Part shown: positions 49,993-63,727 of the stretch, in pieces
Position numbering within the stretch: the first letter of the stretch is position 1
How the letters are laid out: each line of letters opens with the position of its first letter
Source: Tetrahymena elliotti 4EA
Taxonomy: Eukaryota; Ciliophora; Oligohymenophorea; Hymenostomatida; Tetrahymenidae
DNA length: 64,000 nucleotides
Assembly (NCBI GenBank): GCA_000231825.2
Contig: JH720344.1
Coordinates: 562,801-626,800 of the forward strand
Reading direction: 5' to 3'
Notes under the pieces: model-generated
What the model was told of the DNA's origin: nothing
What the model saw: only the letters and a program-made list of their open reading frames with translations
The model's database searches: none
Translations under genes and position numbers: made by a program

Positions 49993-52900
49993 ATGAGAAA
50001 TATTGGAGGCAATTAGGAGAGAAGCGAGCAATCTATTCAAGTAATTCGATCGTTTTTGACGAAGACAAAGCTTTTCAAAAGTATTGCTGATGCTTCTGAT
50101 TATCCTTACATACTTAAAGAAACATCTCTGGTTTTAAAATATTAAAAATACAAATATGGAGAGTTTTTGTTTCATTAAGGAGAGCTTGGAGATAACCTCT
50201 ATTTTGTTTTAGGAGGATAAGGCTCAGTTTACTTACCAAAGGAGGATTATGAGTTGAGAACTGATTTAATTTATTACTAAAGTATTGGATAAGTGGTTGA
50301 ATAACCTTAAGAAAAAGAAGAGAAGAATGCTTAAAAAAGTTAGATTGAATAGTAAAAAAATTAAAGCCAAAGTAGAATTGTGAGTGGTAAAGGAAATCAA
50401 GAATAAAATCCAGAACAAACTAGCTCCATATAAAATAAATCATAAAAAAAACTAGGTTAAGATAATGAGAACAATATCAAAGATAATAGATTTGGCATTT
50501 TAGATGATAAGGAAGATGATGAAGTTTCCATTTTAGCAATGAATGAAAAGCATTATCCAAGATATTTCCGTATTTCAAGAGATTTTGCTATGTATAAGAG
50601 AGTAAGATTTGAAAGATATTTAGATTATTTTGGAGAGCTTGCTGCAGAAGAGTAATTTAATAGGAGGTTAGCATCAGTTGTTGCTAGCAGCAAAGACTAA
50701 GATTTTGAAGTTGCTTATATTAGCTTATAAGAATTCAAACAGATTTTTTCCACAGTGATTGAAAGCCTTTACTTAATTTAGAACACTCTTTGTGAGCAGC
50801 TAATTAACACTTCGAAGAAATAGACCATAAACTTTTCTTACTTTTTCAGTGAAAGAATTAAGCTAGAAAGAGGATAGACAATATTTACTGAAGGGACACC
50901 TGTAAATGGAATTTACATTGTTAGGAAGGGAACTATTTCAATAAAGAAGGTTATTGCAGACTAAAAATCACCCATTTAATTAGCTATTTTATCCTAGAAA
51001 GACCTTTTTGGTCATGAAGACGCTTTTAGGTAAATAATTAAATAGTTCATTCATTAAATTAACAACGTCCTTTTGCGAAGAAAATATTTTGACACTCAAC
51101 CAATATTCTATTTCTACTTTATTTTGCTGAGTGATCTAAATAATAGCTATTTAGTTTTTGGGCATGATGTTTCTTTAAATTGTGTGTGATTGAAATATTT
51201 TAACTTTGTTGAACAACAAGAGCAATGCAATAAGGCTATCTTAGCATTTTAAAACAAAATTTACAATTTTTAATTTGATAAAATAGATAAAATTTTAGGA
51301 GATTATTTTTAATAATTTTTTTAGCCAAAGTAACATAGTTTTTTGTTTGTTATAAACTAGCAATGATTCCATGACTAGGACAATAAGTGCTGTCTCTGAA
51401 GCTTATGGTACTGAAGTTTAGTTCGCTAAGATTGATGACATACATGCATTTTTATTATATCATAAGGAGTTTGAAAAAGAACTCAAAAGAAAATCTGATT
51501 TAAAAATTAATTTCTATAAAAAAAGAATTGCAAACATAGAAAATCTCTTCAAAAATAATTTGAAAGTTCAGTACTAAGCTGATAAGAAACTCACAAAGGT
51601 TACTTTAGGCGGCGAAGATTAGAATGCTATCTTTAATAAATTTTTGTTAAATACTAGAGAGAAGTTTAATTCTTAAGATGAAAATATAACTGTCAAAAGC
51701 ACTTAGAATATTATTTAGGTTTCTTAGCTGCTTTAGAAGAGTAATAGCTAAGATTTAGGAAATATCTTGAAAAGTAGATAGCTAAGATAAACTTAGATTA
51801 CACCAAAGTAATAGACTAAGTAATTAGATACAGAGAGCTCAAATCAAAATTTAATAGCTGAAGAAAAATAAGTCTAGTAAGAACAACCAAGATCTAAAGA
51901 GTTTAAAGGAAGAAATAATTTGAGGACAAGAAGTCTAGTAAATATCAGCAGTTAAGTTTAATAAGATTAAAATAACAACCTGACTTCATTCTTATTTTAA
52001 GGAAAAAGTAATAGATAAGAAATTCAAGAGAATCCTTTAGAGAAGTATGATAATTAAGCTGAAAAGAGATTTTAAAATACTACATAATTAAGCAAATCAC
52101 CAAGTAGCAAACTGATGAGACAAGCAACTTTTTCACAGTACTCAAGCAATAAACAACTGTTATCAAATAATAATACTCTAGAAGAAGAAAAGCCTTAAGC
52201 CTTTATTGAATTAAACTATTTATCTGAAAGCCATTAAAAAGAATAATAACATATGTATTAGAATAAAAAAATAAGCAAAAAACTCATGGAAGCTATTGGA
52301 GGTTAGAGCATTAATAAAAATGACAATTGGACTTTAGATTTAATTGAAAAGCAGATCCAAATAAATGCTTAAAATTTAGCAAGCAGTAAGTAAAAAACCT
52401 AAAAAGATACAGAATAACTTATATATGATGATAATAAGTTAAAATTAACATATTTGCATAATGACATGGATTCTTTTGATTATGCTAAAAAATTTGTTAT
52501 TCTTAAAAGATAACATAAAAAGACTCAGTATCTTCATTAATCGTAAACAAATTTATCCAATTTAAATACTGTAGAAGGTTATAAAAAGTAATAATAAGCA
52601 AGAGAGTAAAAAGCTAAATCTCCTATCAGCTCTCCATTAAGTAGACTTGATGATAATGCTAAGCGTGTTGAATCAAATGAAGATCCATTCTTCAATCCTC
52701 ATATTTCCATTCAAAAATTTTCACGTTATTTACTTAGTAATTAATAAATATTAAAGAGTGCAGATTTCCTCCCAAATAACAGTGATATTGGATCTAAAAA
52801 ATAGACCACTTTAGGAAGGCTTTCACATAATGAATTAAGTTCTCCAATAGCTAGTACCTTTACTTCAAGTTAAAATCTTCGTTAGGTTAATACTTCTCAA

Positions 52901-55096
52901 ACCAAGAGCAATCCAAACTAAGTTGACAAGGAAATCTAAATTTAAATTGGAAATGAAAATGAAAATGAAAAAGAAAAATAAGAAAAACCAAAAGTAGCAG
53001 CTAAATTAAGGAATTGTTCTTCAACTGTATTTGATCGCTAATTTGATCATGATATTTCAGAAGATTTTAATGAAGAACTACAAACATCTCTCATTGGCTA
53101 AGAAAACCCAGATAATTAAAAAGAAATTATAAATGTTTAAAAGATTTAAGAAGATAATCTAAAAAAAGAAGAAAATTAAAGAGAAAGTGAAAGTGAAAAA
53201 AAGGAAAAAATGAGTGAAAAAGAATAGAATTAAACTGATAAAATGCTCAACTAAACAGATCAAAAAATCAAATTTGAAAAAGAATAGAATTCATCTGATA
53301 AAATGTTCAACTAAACAGATTATCAAAAAAAAAAATTTTCTAGAAGGGCTCAATATCAAAATCCTTAATAAAGATTTTCTTAGCAGTTTGACGAGAAAAA
53401 ATCAGTTCCATTAATTTAATTTAATGGATTATAAAATAATAATGAGAATCAATCTCGTATTTAAAAGGATCAACACAATGAAAATTCAGAAAAGAGAGGT
53501 AAGTTAATATCTCATCATAAGGCATTCTTTTTAAACCTCAATTAGTCTCCTATTTTTAAGAATACTGAGTCTCCTAGTATTCTTTAAAAGGTATTCTAGG
53601 AATAAGCCTCAACAAAGCCTGAAGAAAACTAATAACTACCTTCAAAAATGACTGAGTCTTGTCCAAATAGAAATAGAGTGCTTAGCCATCATGAATTTAG
53701 TTCTTAAATTGATCTTGAAAACAATTAGAATTTATTAGATGATAAAGAAGTTAAATATTTCTTTAATCCAAATTATGTAAAAGCAAATGATTTTTATTCT
53801 CCAATCATAATTTAAAAGCTTCAAAGCTAAAAATATCTAACAAATACCTCTACTCTTTATCCAAAACACTAGATATCATTTGTCTAGCCAAGTACAACAT
53901 TTGTAGAAAGATGTGTTTCTTCCAGCCATGATTCTCCAATTTTTATCATGAACAGCTCTTAGAAAATAAATAAGATTAACTTCGGAAATTCATCAAATAA
54001 CTCATCAGCCTAATAATAGCTAAACAAAAATAACTAGTAACTACTAAGTAGAAATATTAAATCATAAATAGGAGCGTTTAGAAATTCTAATAAATTTGTT
54101 TTATAGCAACAACAGTAATCTTAGGCAAAAGCAAGTAGCACAAACCATTTTTAAATACAATTGTAACCTTTCTAAAAATAACAACTGCTAAACTAAAATG
54201 TCAATTCAATAAAAACAAATTTAAACAGTTTAGTGTTAAAGCAGAGTCCTATGAATATTTTATTAAGTGATACAAAATCTAATTAACTAGAAGGATTCGA
54301 TGATATAGTTAGTCCTATCCATCACTCTTCACTATCTCCTAACATTAGAAAAAAGAACATAGATAGGATTTAGTCATCAACTAAATAAGGAAGAAACAAT
54401 AGTCATAATTAAATATCCAGTTTTAATTAATAAATTATTGATATTAGAGAATCATTCTCTCCTTCATCATCATCGTTAAAATAAAATAATGCAAATAACT
54501 TGCAAAATGATTAATCAATGAAGAGATTTTCAGTTGACTCCTTTAATACTCCAAAAGATAGCTCCAAAAATGTTAATATCAAATTCAATTCTACTATAGA
54601 TTAATCTTTTAATAGTAGACTAAATACTAATAGCAACACTCCAAAAGATCATTTAAAAAATAAATCTTAAAATAAAACAATTTAAAGGTTTACACAACAA
54701 AGTAGCAAGATCCATAGCAGCAATACAAAATAACTTAAAAAATCTCTATTTAACAAAGAAGATTAACCTAAGACTAATTTATTAAGTAGTGCTTTCCCAA
54801 ATAAAAATAAGACTTCAAATCATAGCAAACAATAATCTTAAGAAAATATTAGAGATGAGTGTAATACTCCTCCTAGCTAAGCAGTTCTAAATATGAAGAA
54901 AAGATAAAATGTTCATACTACTAATAAATTTAATCATAATTAATATTTGGGAAACAATTCTGACAGCCCATAAAACTAATTACTTACAATAACACCATAC
55001 TAACCTTTTAATAATCAAATTAGTGTACAAACATAAACACTGACTAAATTTAATGTATATAGCTAAAATTAAAATTAATTAAACTAAAATAATTGA
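49993..55096 (+). CDS. Cyclic-nucleotide-binding-domain protein (3 of 3), largest
   Basis: About 1,590 residues in two exons; intron 51030-51360 (331 nt) lies within the second cNMP fold. The first fold (about 20-90) has YKYGEFLFHQGELGDNLYFV and LGGQGSVYL. After a Gln/Lys-rich insert the second fold (about 283-375) shows KLERGQTIFTEGTPVNGIYI, VRKGTISI and LFGHEDAF..SMTRTISA. Its cassette again departs from the textbook form (FGHED, though Arg is kept). The tail of about 1,200 residues is Ser/Asn/Gln-rich with a 60-bp internal repeat at 53211-53330 and an (NE)n/KE stretch around 52950. The intron was placed by phase: exon 1 ends AG, exon 2 begins C, joining to Ser. Likely a cyclic-nucleotide-sensing scaffold; no effector domain seen. 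Confidence 0.82.
53211..53330 (+). repeat. In-frame 60-bp tandem repeat within the cNMP gene
   Basis: Two units offset by exactly 60 bp encode SEKEQNQTDKMLNQTDQK and FEKEQNSSDKMFNQTDYQ. Twenty residues per unit, frame kept. It lies in the disordered tail and fits slippage-type expansion. Confidence 0.85.
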
Positions 55097-55953
55097 ATTT
55101 ACTTTTACATCTTCTATTTAATTATTAAGTTTAATAAGCAAAATATTTTTTATTGAATAGTTTCAAATTAATTTATTAATAACTAAAAAATTATTTGAAG
55201 TTAAATGAGTCCATAATTAAGTTAAGTTATTAACTTATTTACCCTTTTCAATATTTCTTAAACAAAAATTATTACATTTTTTAAAAACTAAACTTTCATA
55301 GAAATAATTTTAACAATTTTTTATTTTTTTTAAGAAAATAGTGCATATTAATTGTGATTTTAGTTAATATAATAATACTAGACATAAAATCAATTTTTAA
55401 AAACAATCCCCATCAACCCTTTAATACTTTTAAATAAACACTGCTTAATCATTTAAATTAAAAGTATTAGTGAATATTTAAAGTAAACCTTAATTTGTAT
55501 AATGTTTTCATGCTTAAAATTATTTAATAAATATATTCAAAAATATTTAATCCTTTTTCATGTTAGATTTGTTTCATAAACCAATGAAATTAAAAAATTT
55601 TGAAATAATTTTAGAAAATTAATAAAGTACATCTTTTTTTGAATTAATTATTGATTTATAAATAAATATTAAATAAAATAAATATCTTGCTTTGATTTAT
55701 ATTTGATAAATGGTTTGCTTAATAGCTCGAAGTATGAATGAGTCAAGTGCTTCTATCTAATTAACTAAATATAACACTGACCATTAAATAGTTTTTCGCT
55801 TTGCTTATTAACAATTATACATTTAATCAAAAACTTTATTTGTTAGTATTATTATTATAAAGATAATTTACAAATTTTTATTTCTTGTAATTAGAAAATT
55901 AAGAGAAGAAAACACATCAAATAGCTTTAAAATAGATTAATTATTATATAAAA
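55097..55953. other. Intergenic
   Basis: A+T-rich spacer, no supportable frame or RNA. Confidence 0.5.
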
Positions 55954-56505
55954 ATGAACGCTTAGACTATTTAAGATAATGTTAATAAGTATAGATTTGG
56001 AGTACTTATTGGTAATTTCGCTGAAGAAAGATTTGGTTAGGATATGGCTTAGAGATAGATAGATGAAAGAATACCTAATTCTACAATGAAAGATTCATTT
56101 GGTATTAAAAATAGTGCACTTAATTGTGAACCTTCAAAATTAACTCCAGTTGACAAAGAATTCAATTAACATGTTATCTTTAATACTCAAGGAGTTTAAT
56201 AGCACATATTATTTGGTCATGGTGTTAAATAAACTGATTATAATAAGAGAGAATATGGAACTAGTTATGATCTCTCTTTTAATTAAAAGATTAAACCATA
56301 AACATAAATATATTCCAAATACACTCCTGACCTCTCTTCATCAGCTAGAACTTTCCATAAAGATACAGTCTATGAAAAAGATTATCAAAAACACATCCCT
56401 GAAATAGGATCTAAGCCCACTGTACCCAAAGATAAAGCCCGTCCTTATAATGAATTTACTAAAACTTATGACTCAACTCATATGAAAATCCCATTAAGAA
56501 AATGA
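55954..56505 (+). CDS. Small soluble protein, function unknown
   Basis: 183 residues, one exon, ATG 55954 preceded by AAAA and TGA 56503-56505. There is no signal peptide or membrane segment and it is not low complexity, unlike its neighbours. Composition is balanced, with many Tyr, Lys and Pro: segments such as RFGVLIGNFAEERFGQ, ILFGHGVKQTDYNKREYG and RTFHKDTVYEKDYQKHIP. Short Tyr-rich, Pro-containing proteins of this look are frequent among axonemal microtubule-associated proteins, but I cannot assign a family. Codon choice (few rare codons, balanced third positions) suggests a well-expressed gene. Confidence 0.75.
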
Positions 56506-58280
56506 AAATGTAATTAAAGACCTAAAAAATAGAAATTGAATGAATAAATATAATTTTAGATAAAACAGATAAGTTTATAAAATGAATATTTTGTGTATAA
56601 TGTTTTTTAAAATATTTGCTAGCTAGCTAGCTAACTAAATTAATAACTCTTTTTTTAATCAAGAAAAACTTTTCATTTTATTTGTTCGTTAGCCTTTTAC
56701 TTTAATAAAAAATCAATGATATTATAATTATTATTATATTTAGACTTCTTTTATTTTCTTAATTAAATGTCAGTTTCATGAAATCATAAATTATATAGTT
56801 CAACCATTTCTCAAAGAAAATGAAAACAAAATTTTAAGAAATATTTCCAATTAATGATTTTTAATTTTTAGATTCTATCAACAATAAAACTAAAATGTAT
56901 TTTAACTCTTTTAGTTTCATAAATTTATAAAGAACTAAATAAATTATTATCCTTTCATATTTTTTAGTTCAAAATTCAATTAGCATAATCGATATCGTAA
57001 ACAAAAAAGAATAAGCCATAATCGATATCGTAAACAAAAAAGAATAAGCAAACAAAAAATGATAAGCTTTATTATCTTGCTATTTTCCTTTAAAATAATG
57101 TATATTGATTAGCACCAATTTTCAAAATAAACGTAAATAAAGAAATTTTAGATTTAAAAATTCACTTTGTATAGCAAATTAAGAATAACATTAAATACAA
57201 TATTATTATTCCTCTTAGTTAATATTTGAGTAATAAAAAATGAAAATGTTATTTGATAATTAATATTAAAGATAGTTGGTTGGTTTTTATGAGGGGTAAA
57301 GATTTGAAATTAAATACTGTGTTTCCTAAAAAAAGATAGTTATTTTGATAATAAATATCATATTAATATCATCTACTTTAAGTTAATAAAATTAAAATTT
57401 AAATTAATTCCAAAGAACAAACAAAGAAATTATTTTTAAAAACCCAACTATTTTATTACTAAATTGTATTTTATTTAAATTTTACTATCAGTTGTTGAAA
57501 TAATAATTTAATTTTTAGTCAATTAGCAGTTCTAAAAATTCAAAAAAAACCTGTTCCCATAGATTTTATTTTAAAGGTTATGTTGAAATTACAGATATGT
57601 ACAATAAACTAAATTACTCAGAAAATTTTGTTTATATCTAAGTTTAAAATTAATACTTGTTCTTTTTACTAAGAATTGATTATCAAAAAATGCACATAAA
57701 TGAACAAATAATTTGATTACTAAGTTACTCAATAATTTTTTGTAAAAATTTTCAATAAGTTTTTAAATTTAATAAGAATGATGAAAATTGTTAATTTTAT
57801 TTGAATTTACTAAATTACTATTGTTGTTTAAATATTATTTATTTTGGTAAGAATATTTAGAAGGCTTTTCTAAAAAAGTCCGTCTTTTTAATATGTTTAA
57901 GATGAGAAGAATTAATTATATGTATTTGAACAGAATATTCAAAATAAAAGTAAGTTAAATTCAAAATTAATATTTCCAGTTGATTTTTTTATATGTAAAA
58001 TTTGGCATATAAGAAAAATACAAAAATAAAATAGATGATAAATCCAAATATAGATTTCTGTGCTAAATTATAGTTCTATTTAAAATTGTAAATAATAATT
58101 TACTTATCAAAAAAAGTAAAGCTTAACCTTTAACAATTTGAAATTAATGCATTATCCTAAAATATTATCTTAAATGTTAAAGTATTTCAAACACTTAAAC
58201 AATCAATAAAAGTATAATAATATAATAAAAATAAACAAATTTGATTTTACTTAAAGCGAATAATTAAGGTAATATTAACT
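56506..58280. other. Intergenic with a short direct repeat
   Basis: 1.8 kb of A+T-rich DNA. It contains a (GCTA) microsatellite near 56618-56634 and a 33-bp direct repeat at 56984-57049, listed separately. No gene recognised. Confidence 0.5.
56984..57049. repeat. Two exact 33-bp tandem units
   Basis: The unit begins CATAATCGATATCGTAAACA and ends GAATAAGC. Two perfect copies are followed by a partial third (AACAAAAAATGATAAGC). It contains the palindrome ATCGATATCG-like core twice. Too few units for a satellite or CRISPR array. Possibly a duplicated regulatory site or simple slippage. Confidence 0.85.
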
Positions 58281-61200
58281 ATGGATCTTTAGCAATCTCT
58301 ATTGGAAGAATCACATGCTCTTGATGAATAGAGAACACACTTTTAAAATCATAATATTTTGTTTACAAAAGTAACCAAGTTTATCAATAGTCTTAAAATG
58401 ATGAGATAAGATGAAATGTTAAGTAATAGCTAAATTGATCCATTTATAGCCTAAAATACTAGTGTAGATTCCTAATTACTGAAACTAGAAAAATACATTT
58501 AGGAAAATAGATAGCATTTTTAATCTACTAATTTTGACTTGTTTAAAATTTATAAACAAATAACAGGACTAACTCTTTTAAAAGGATTTTTATTATCTCT
58601 TACTAATGAGCTTTTATCAGCATCGGGTATTTTTATGCTCGACCTTGCTACCGATTAAATGAAAGACTTTACTGGAGAATCTAATTAAAAGGTATTAATA
58701 TCAGCCATTTTCCTTGGCATAGTAATTAATTATACAGTTAAAAATTTTGTGTGGACTAATTATCAATGGATGAATTATAGATGGTAGGCACTTTGCAAAA
58801 CGACACTCCAATATATCATTTATAAAAAATCCTTAAAAGTAAAAAATTATTAAAAATAAGCTAATATTCAAGGATAGATAAGAGATAAGTCTGAAAGTAA
58901 AGAATAAAAAGCATCATCTGAAGAAACCGAGGAACCTACTTCCTTCTAAAAGTAAAACCCAGATATTAACAACTTACTGACTGTTGATGTGGAAGAATCA
59001 ATGGAATTATTTTGGGGAATAAACTAATTAGTTGCAAGTATAGCAGTTATTATTATTACTTTTTCTATAATTTACTATAAAATTGGAAAATCTACTGTAA
59101 ATGGGTTATACTTAATGGCAGGAGCTATGGCTGTAAGTTTTCTATCTGGATACTTCATGAATGTACATTTTAAAATTTAATAAATTTGAATGATATTTGC
59201 TTGGCCAAATAAATTTATTAATTTTTTTTGAATAAAATATAAAGATCTTTTATGATAGAATCTACAGTCACAAAGATAGTAGAATCTCACTTTGTAAGGA
59301 TGTTATTGATGGTATGAAAAGCATTAAATATTTAGGATGGCAAAATATTTTCTCAGAAAAGATATTAAACTTAAGAAAAAAAGAATTTTTGAATGTTGCT
59401 GCAATGAGATCTATTGATGGTATTTTTAGCACTTTTATAGTTTGCTCCAGCTATTTTCTTTTATATTGCTTTATTGTCTCTTATATAAACGATGGTAACA
59501 GTTTGGTAGATTCTAATGTCTTTACAATCATAGCACTTTTTGGTAACTTAGCTTTCCCTATTGGAATGATACCTTTTTCTATCAAATGCTTAACAAAAGC
59601 AAAGATTTCCTTTTTAAGAATAAAAAGTTTCTTAAATCTTGATGAAATAGATGAATCTGAAGGTACTTTATTACATATAGATGCTTTTACATTATTCAAA
59701 TTCTTTTTCAAGTTTTTTAGATGAATAAAACTGAAACACAATTTGCTGTTTAAATTAAAAAACAGCAATTCTTTTGGCCAAATAAAGAATAAGCTGAAGA
59801 TTAGAATTTCAACATATCTTAAGAAAATGCTTCAGACCTAGATAATTAAGTTGAAGATTAAGAAATTTTTAACAATTCAAATAACCAAGATTTTAATTTA
59901 AAAATTGATAATATCTAGATTTAAAAGGGATCACTAAGTTTTGTCATAGGGAAAGTTGGTACTATTTTATTCTTTTTTTTTGTTGAATTCTTTAATAAAT
60001 AAATCATTTGGAATTATTTTTATTTGATTTACTTTAAGCCTTAAAATACATATATTATATTACACAAGTAATTAGTTACTATATTATTATACTACCAAAA
60101 TGAGCATATTTTACCTTTAGAAAGTTTTCAGTTTACCTTTAATCATTAACTATTTTATTTTTTTGCTTAAAAATAAAAATTTTTTTGAAATTTATTTTTA
60201 AATTTAAATAAAGGAAGTGGTAAAACTATGTTTTTACTGTCAATATTGAATGAAATGAATAAAAAATCTTAATTTTAAGATCCTTCTATTATTAATGCTG
60301 GTTCTATAGAAGTAGATAACTTAAATATGATCAACTATGAAAAGAAAATTATATTGAATGGAAATGTGGCATATGTCAGTTAAAATCACTGGCTTTAAAC
60401 AAAGACAATAAGAGAAAATATTCTTTTTGGTAAAATTTATAATGAAAGTCTGTATAATAAGTGCATTGAAATATGCTAACTACAAACTGATTTATCTCAT
60501 TTTTATAAAGGTGATTAAAAAATGATATCTTCTGATGGTAATAATCTCAGTGGAGGTCAGAGATAAAGAATTTCACTATGCAGAGCAATTTACTAAGACT
60601 AAGATATCTACTTACTAGATGATATTTTTAGTTCTTTAGATGCTCATGTTGCTGAATATATTTATAAAAATGCTATTTAAGATTATTTAATAAATTAAAA
60701 AAAGAAAACAGTTATTCTAGTCACCAGCAACTATGACTTCATATCAAATGAGAACATTTAAAATATCATTTATTTAAAAAATGGTTAAATAATTAGAGAT
60801 ACTGAATAAATTTAGAGTTATATTTTAAAAACAAAATAAACTTAAAAGAAAAATGATTTTTTGTTTGAAGAATAATTTGAAGGTTAAAGCAATAAAAACA
60901 TTATTCAATCTGAAATATCTGATGAAAACTAAATTTAACGATCAAATTAAGAGATTAATTTATTTAAATACGATATAATCCACACTCCAGATACTCATGA
61001 TAATAACCTATCAAACAAGGTTAATTCAAACTTTTACTAAAATTTTTTAAAAAAATTTAAAAAATACCAGGTTTAGTTAAATAAAGAGGAAGATTAAGAA
61101 AATGAGGAGTACAGAGAAAAGGGTATCATTAAGTGGGAAACTTTAAAGACATACATGAGAAGTTAAGGGATAGTTTACTTAATATTTTTTATATTATTTT

Positions 61201-63039
61201 TTGCTTTAGTAGAAGTAGCTAGTTTGATAATTGATTTTTGGTTAAGAGATAAGTTAATCTATTAAAATGAAGAAGACTCAGCTTTTATCTTTATAAATAA
61301 ACACTTTTCAAGCTTTTAATAAACATTTCTTTTTTTGACAATGCTCTAATTATGTTTGATGTTGATTGGAGCTTTTTTTTATGTGGTCATTTCTTTATTA
61401 AGTTGTTACAGATTATATAATCAGTTGAATCGATCTATCATGCAAAGTAAAATGGTCTTTTTTGATAAAAATCCTGTAGGAAGAATAATGAGTAGACTTT
61501 CGGATGATATTAATTCTATTGATGATGATCTACCCTTAAATTTTGAAACAGCTTCTGAATAAGTTGTTTTAGCAATAGGGTATTTTTTTATTTTTAGAAA
61601 ATATAAATTTAAATTATTTAAATTTAATAGATATCCTGTTGGTATTTCTATTTAATTTCCTTGGATGAGTGTCTTTTTTATCATAGCTATAGTAGTAACA
61701 TATTTTATTTCAAATATGTATAGAAGCTCTAGCAGAGAAGTCAAAAGGTTAAACTCTTTAAACAAAGGTTAACTTCTCACTCATATTTCAGAATCTTGTA
61801 AAGGTTTAGTCACAATAAGATCCTTTTAAATGTAAGCATACATGACATAATAATATACTATCAGGCTTAGAAATCATCTTAACTCATTTTTATTATCTTT
61901 ATCTCTTTAAATGTGGCTTTTTGTAAGATTACTTTTGATTTCAAATGGAATTTAGCTAATTCTTTCAATTACAGCTATAATTATAATTACCTTAGAAGCA
62001 AGTGTAGACATGAATATCATAGTTTTATGCCTATCGTATGGAATATTATTCAGTAGTTAAATTCTTGACGTCGTTTATTTTATTTGTTAAACTGAATAAG
62101 AACTTATAAGTGTTGAGAGAGTAAGATAATATTTTAGTAATCCTTAAGAAAATCTTGGTATTCTTAAAAGTTAAAATATGCTCTAAAATTAATAAAATTT
62201 GAGTGCTGAAGATATTAATTAAAATTTTTCAATAATCTTCAAGGATTTATCAATTACATATGATGAACTAAATTCAGATAGCGTCGAATAAGCTCTCAAA
62301 AACTTTAACCTTAAAATAAGAAAAGGAGAAAAAATAGCTTTTTGCGGTAGAACAGGTTCTGGTAAGACTTCTATTCTGAACTGTTTATTCAGATTATATG
62401 ATTACCAAAAAGGATAAATTTATATTGATAATACTGATATTCATTCAATGAGTTTGTAAGAACTTAGATAAAAAATGGCCATCATTCCTTAGTTTGGTTT
62501 TTTGTATAATGCAACTCTTAGAGATAATATCGACCCAATAAGTGAGATACCTGATAAGGATATTTAATTATGTATTGAATCTATTTAAGAAGAGGGCTGC
62601 CAACTAAATTCAAGGTAAATATATTTAATTTGTTTTTAAAAATCAATTTTAATGGTTTTTATTTCTTGATTTATGAAGTGACTACTTCTCGGATTTAAAT
62701 TTTGAGATCTAAGAAAATGGAAAGAACTTATCAAATGGATAAAAATAAATTTTAAACTTTATACGAGTAGCTTTAAGGGAGACTGAAATAATTTGCTTGG
62801 ATGAGGCTACATCTAATATGGATCCAAAAACAGATGAATTGATTCATAAAAAATTATTTGAGCTAAGTGAAGGAAAAACCCTTTTAGTAATAACTCACAG
62901 ACTTGAAAATATACATAAATTTGATAGAATAGTTGTGCTTGATTCTGGAAAGATTGTGGAGATTGGAAATTATGAATAGCTCAGATAGATACAAGGAGGC
63001 TTTTTTAACAGATTAATTTCATAAAAAAATAAAAATTGA
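58281..63039 (+). CDS. ABC transporter, ABCC (MRP)-like full transporter
   Basis: 1,418 residues, ATG 58281 and TGA 63037-63039. Introns 59163-59244, 59663-59712, 59959-60213, 61580-61630 and 62615-62678, all by phase. Membrane domain 1 covers about residues 95-440 with six helices. NBD1 has Walker A GKVGSGKT (about 513), signature LSGGQRQR (about 627) and Walker B IYLLDD. Membrane domain 2 (about 828-1150) includes VFFDKNPVGRIMSRLSDD, typical of ABCC. NBD2 has Walker A GRTGSGKTS (about 1210), signature LSNGQ and Walker B ICLDEATS, then ITHRLENI. ABCC proteins export conjugates, ions or drugs using ATP. The second catalytic base is Asp in NBD1 (LLDD) and Glu in NBD2, as usual for ABCC, but the NBD2 signature has Asn for Gly. 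No extra N-terminal TMD0. A paralogue begins 817 bp downstream. Confidence 0.93.
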
Positions 63040-63317
63040 ATTATTCAAAATTATGATACTAATATTTAAATTTAATATTTTAAATAGATCCATCCCTCCT
63101 TTTAATTAACATAATTTAATCAATAATCATTAATTTTTAAATGATAAAATTATATTTCATACTTAAAAACTTGATATTAATAAATTGTATTATTAATGTT
63201 TTCCTACTTTATTTAAACTTTTAAAATTAAATTTGAATTTTATAAAATATTTAAATAAAATATATTAATCAATAAAAAAACTTTAGTTACAAATTAATTT
63301 TTAATTCTTAGAAATCA

Positions 63318-63426
63318 AAGAATTAATTTAAGTATTAAAACAGAAATTCTTAGAATATCTTAAAACTATAATGTCGCTTTTTTTTTCTATCCTAAATATG
63401 ATAAATATGTGTTATTTTTAAAATAT
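63318..63426. repeat. Direct repeat, copy 1
   Basis: Matches 63618-63727 with few differences. Shared strings include GAATTAATTTAAGTATTAAA, AATATCTTAAAACTATAATG and TTTTTTTTCTATCCTAAA. Spacing is exactly 300 bp. Confidence 0.85.
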
Positions 63427-63617
63427 GGATTTATAATATATCCAAACTTAGATTGAGGAAAGAATAAATTCAAAATATTATTATTAATTCTGAAATAAGA
63501 ATATTTTATAAAATTTAACAAATAAACATAGTAAAGTTTACACAATATTAGTAAAAATGCATTTTTAATTCTAAAATTAGTGTAAAGCTAAATGTAAATT
63601 TTTTCTAGAAATAGGCA

Positions 63618-63727
63618 AAAGAATTAATTTAAGTATTAAAATATAAATTAATAGAATATCTTAAAACTATAATGTCTCTTTTTTTTTCTATCCTAAACAT
63701 GATAAACAAGCTTTATTTTTAAAATAT
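63618..63727. repeat. Direct repeat, copy 2
   Basis: Second copy of 63318-63426, ending about 130 bp before the start codon of the partial ABCC gene. Could be a duplicated promoter element or a trace of the event that produced the paralogue pair. Confidence 0.85.

Noticed and set aside
56984..57070. CRISPR-like repeat
   Set aside because: Only two adjacent identical units without spacers, in a eukaryotic genome.
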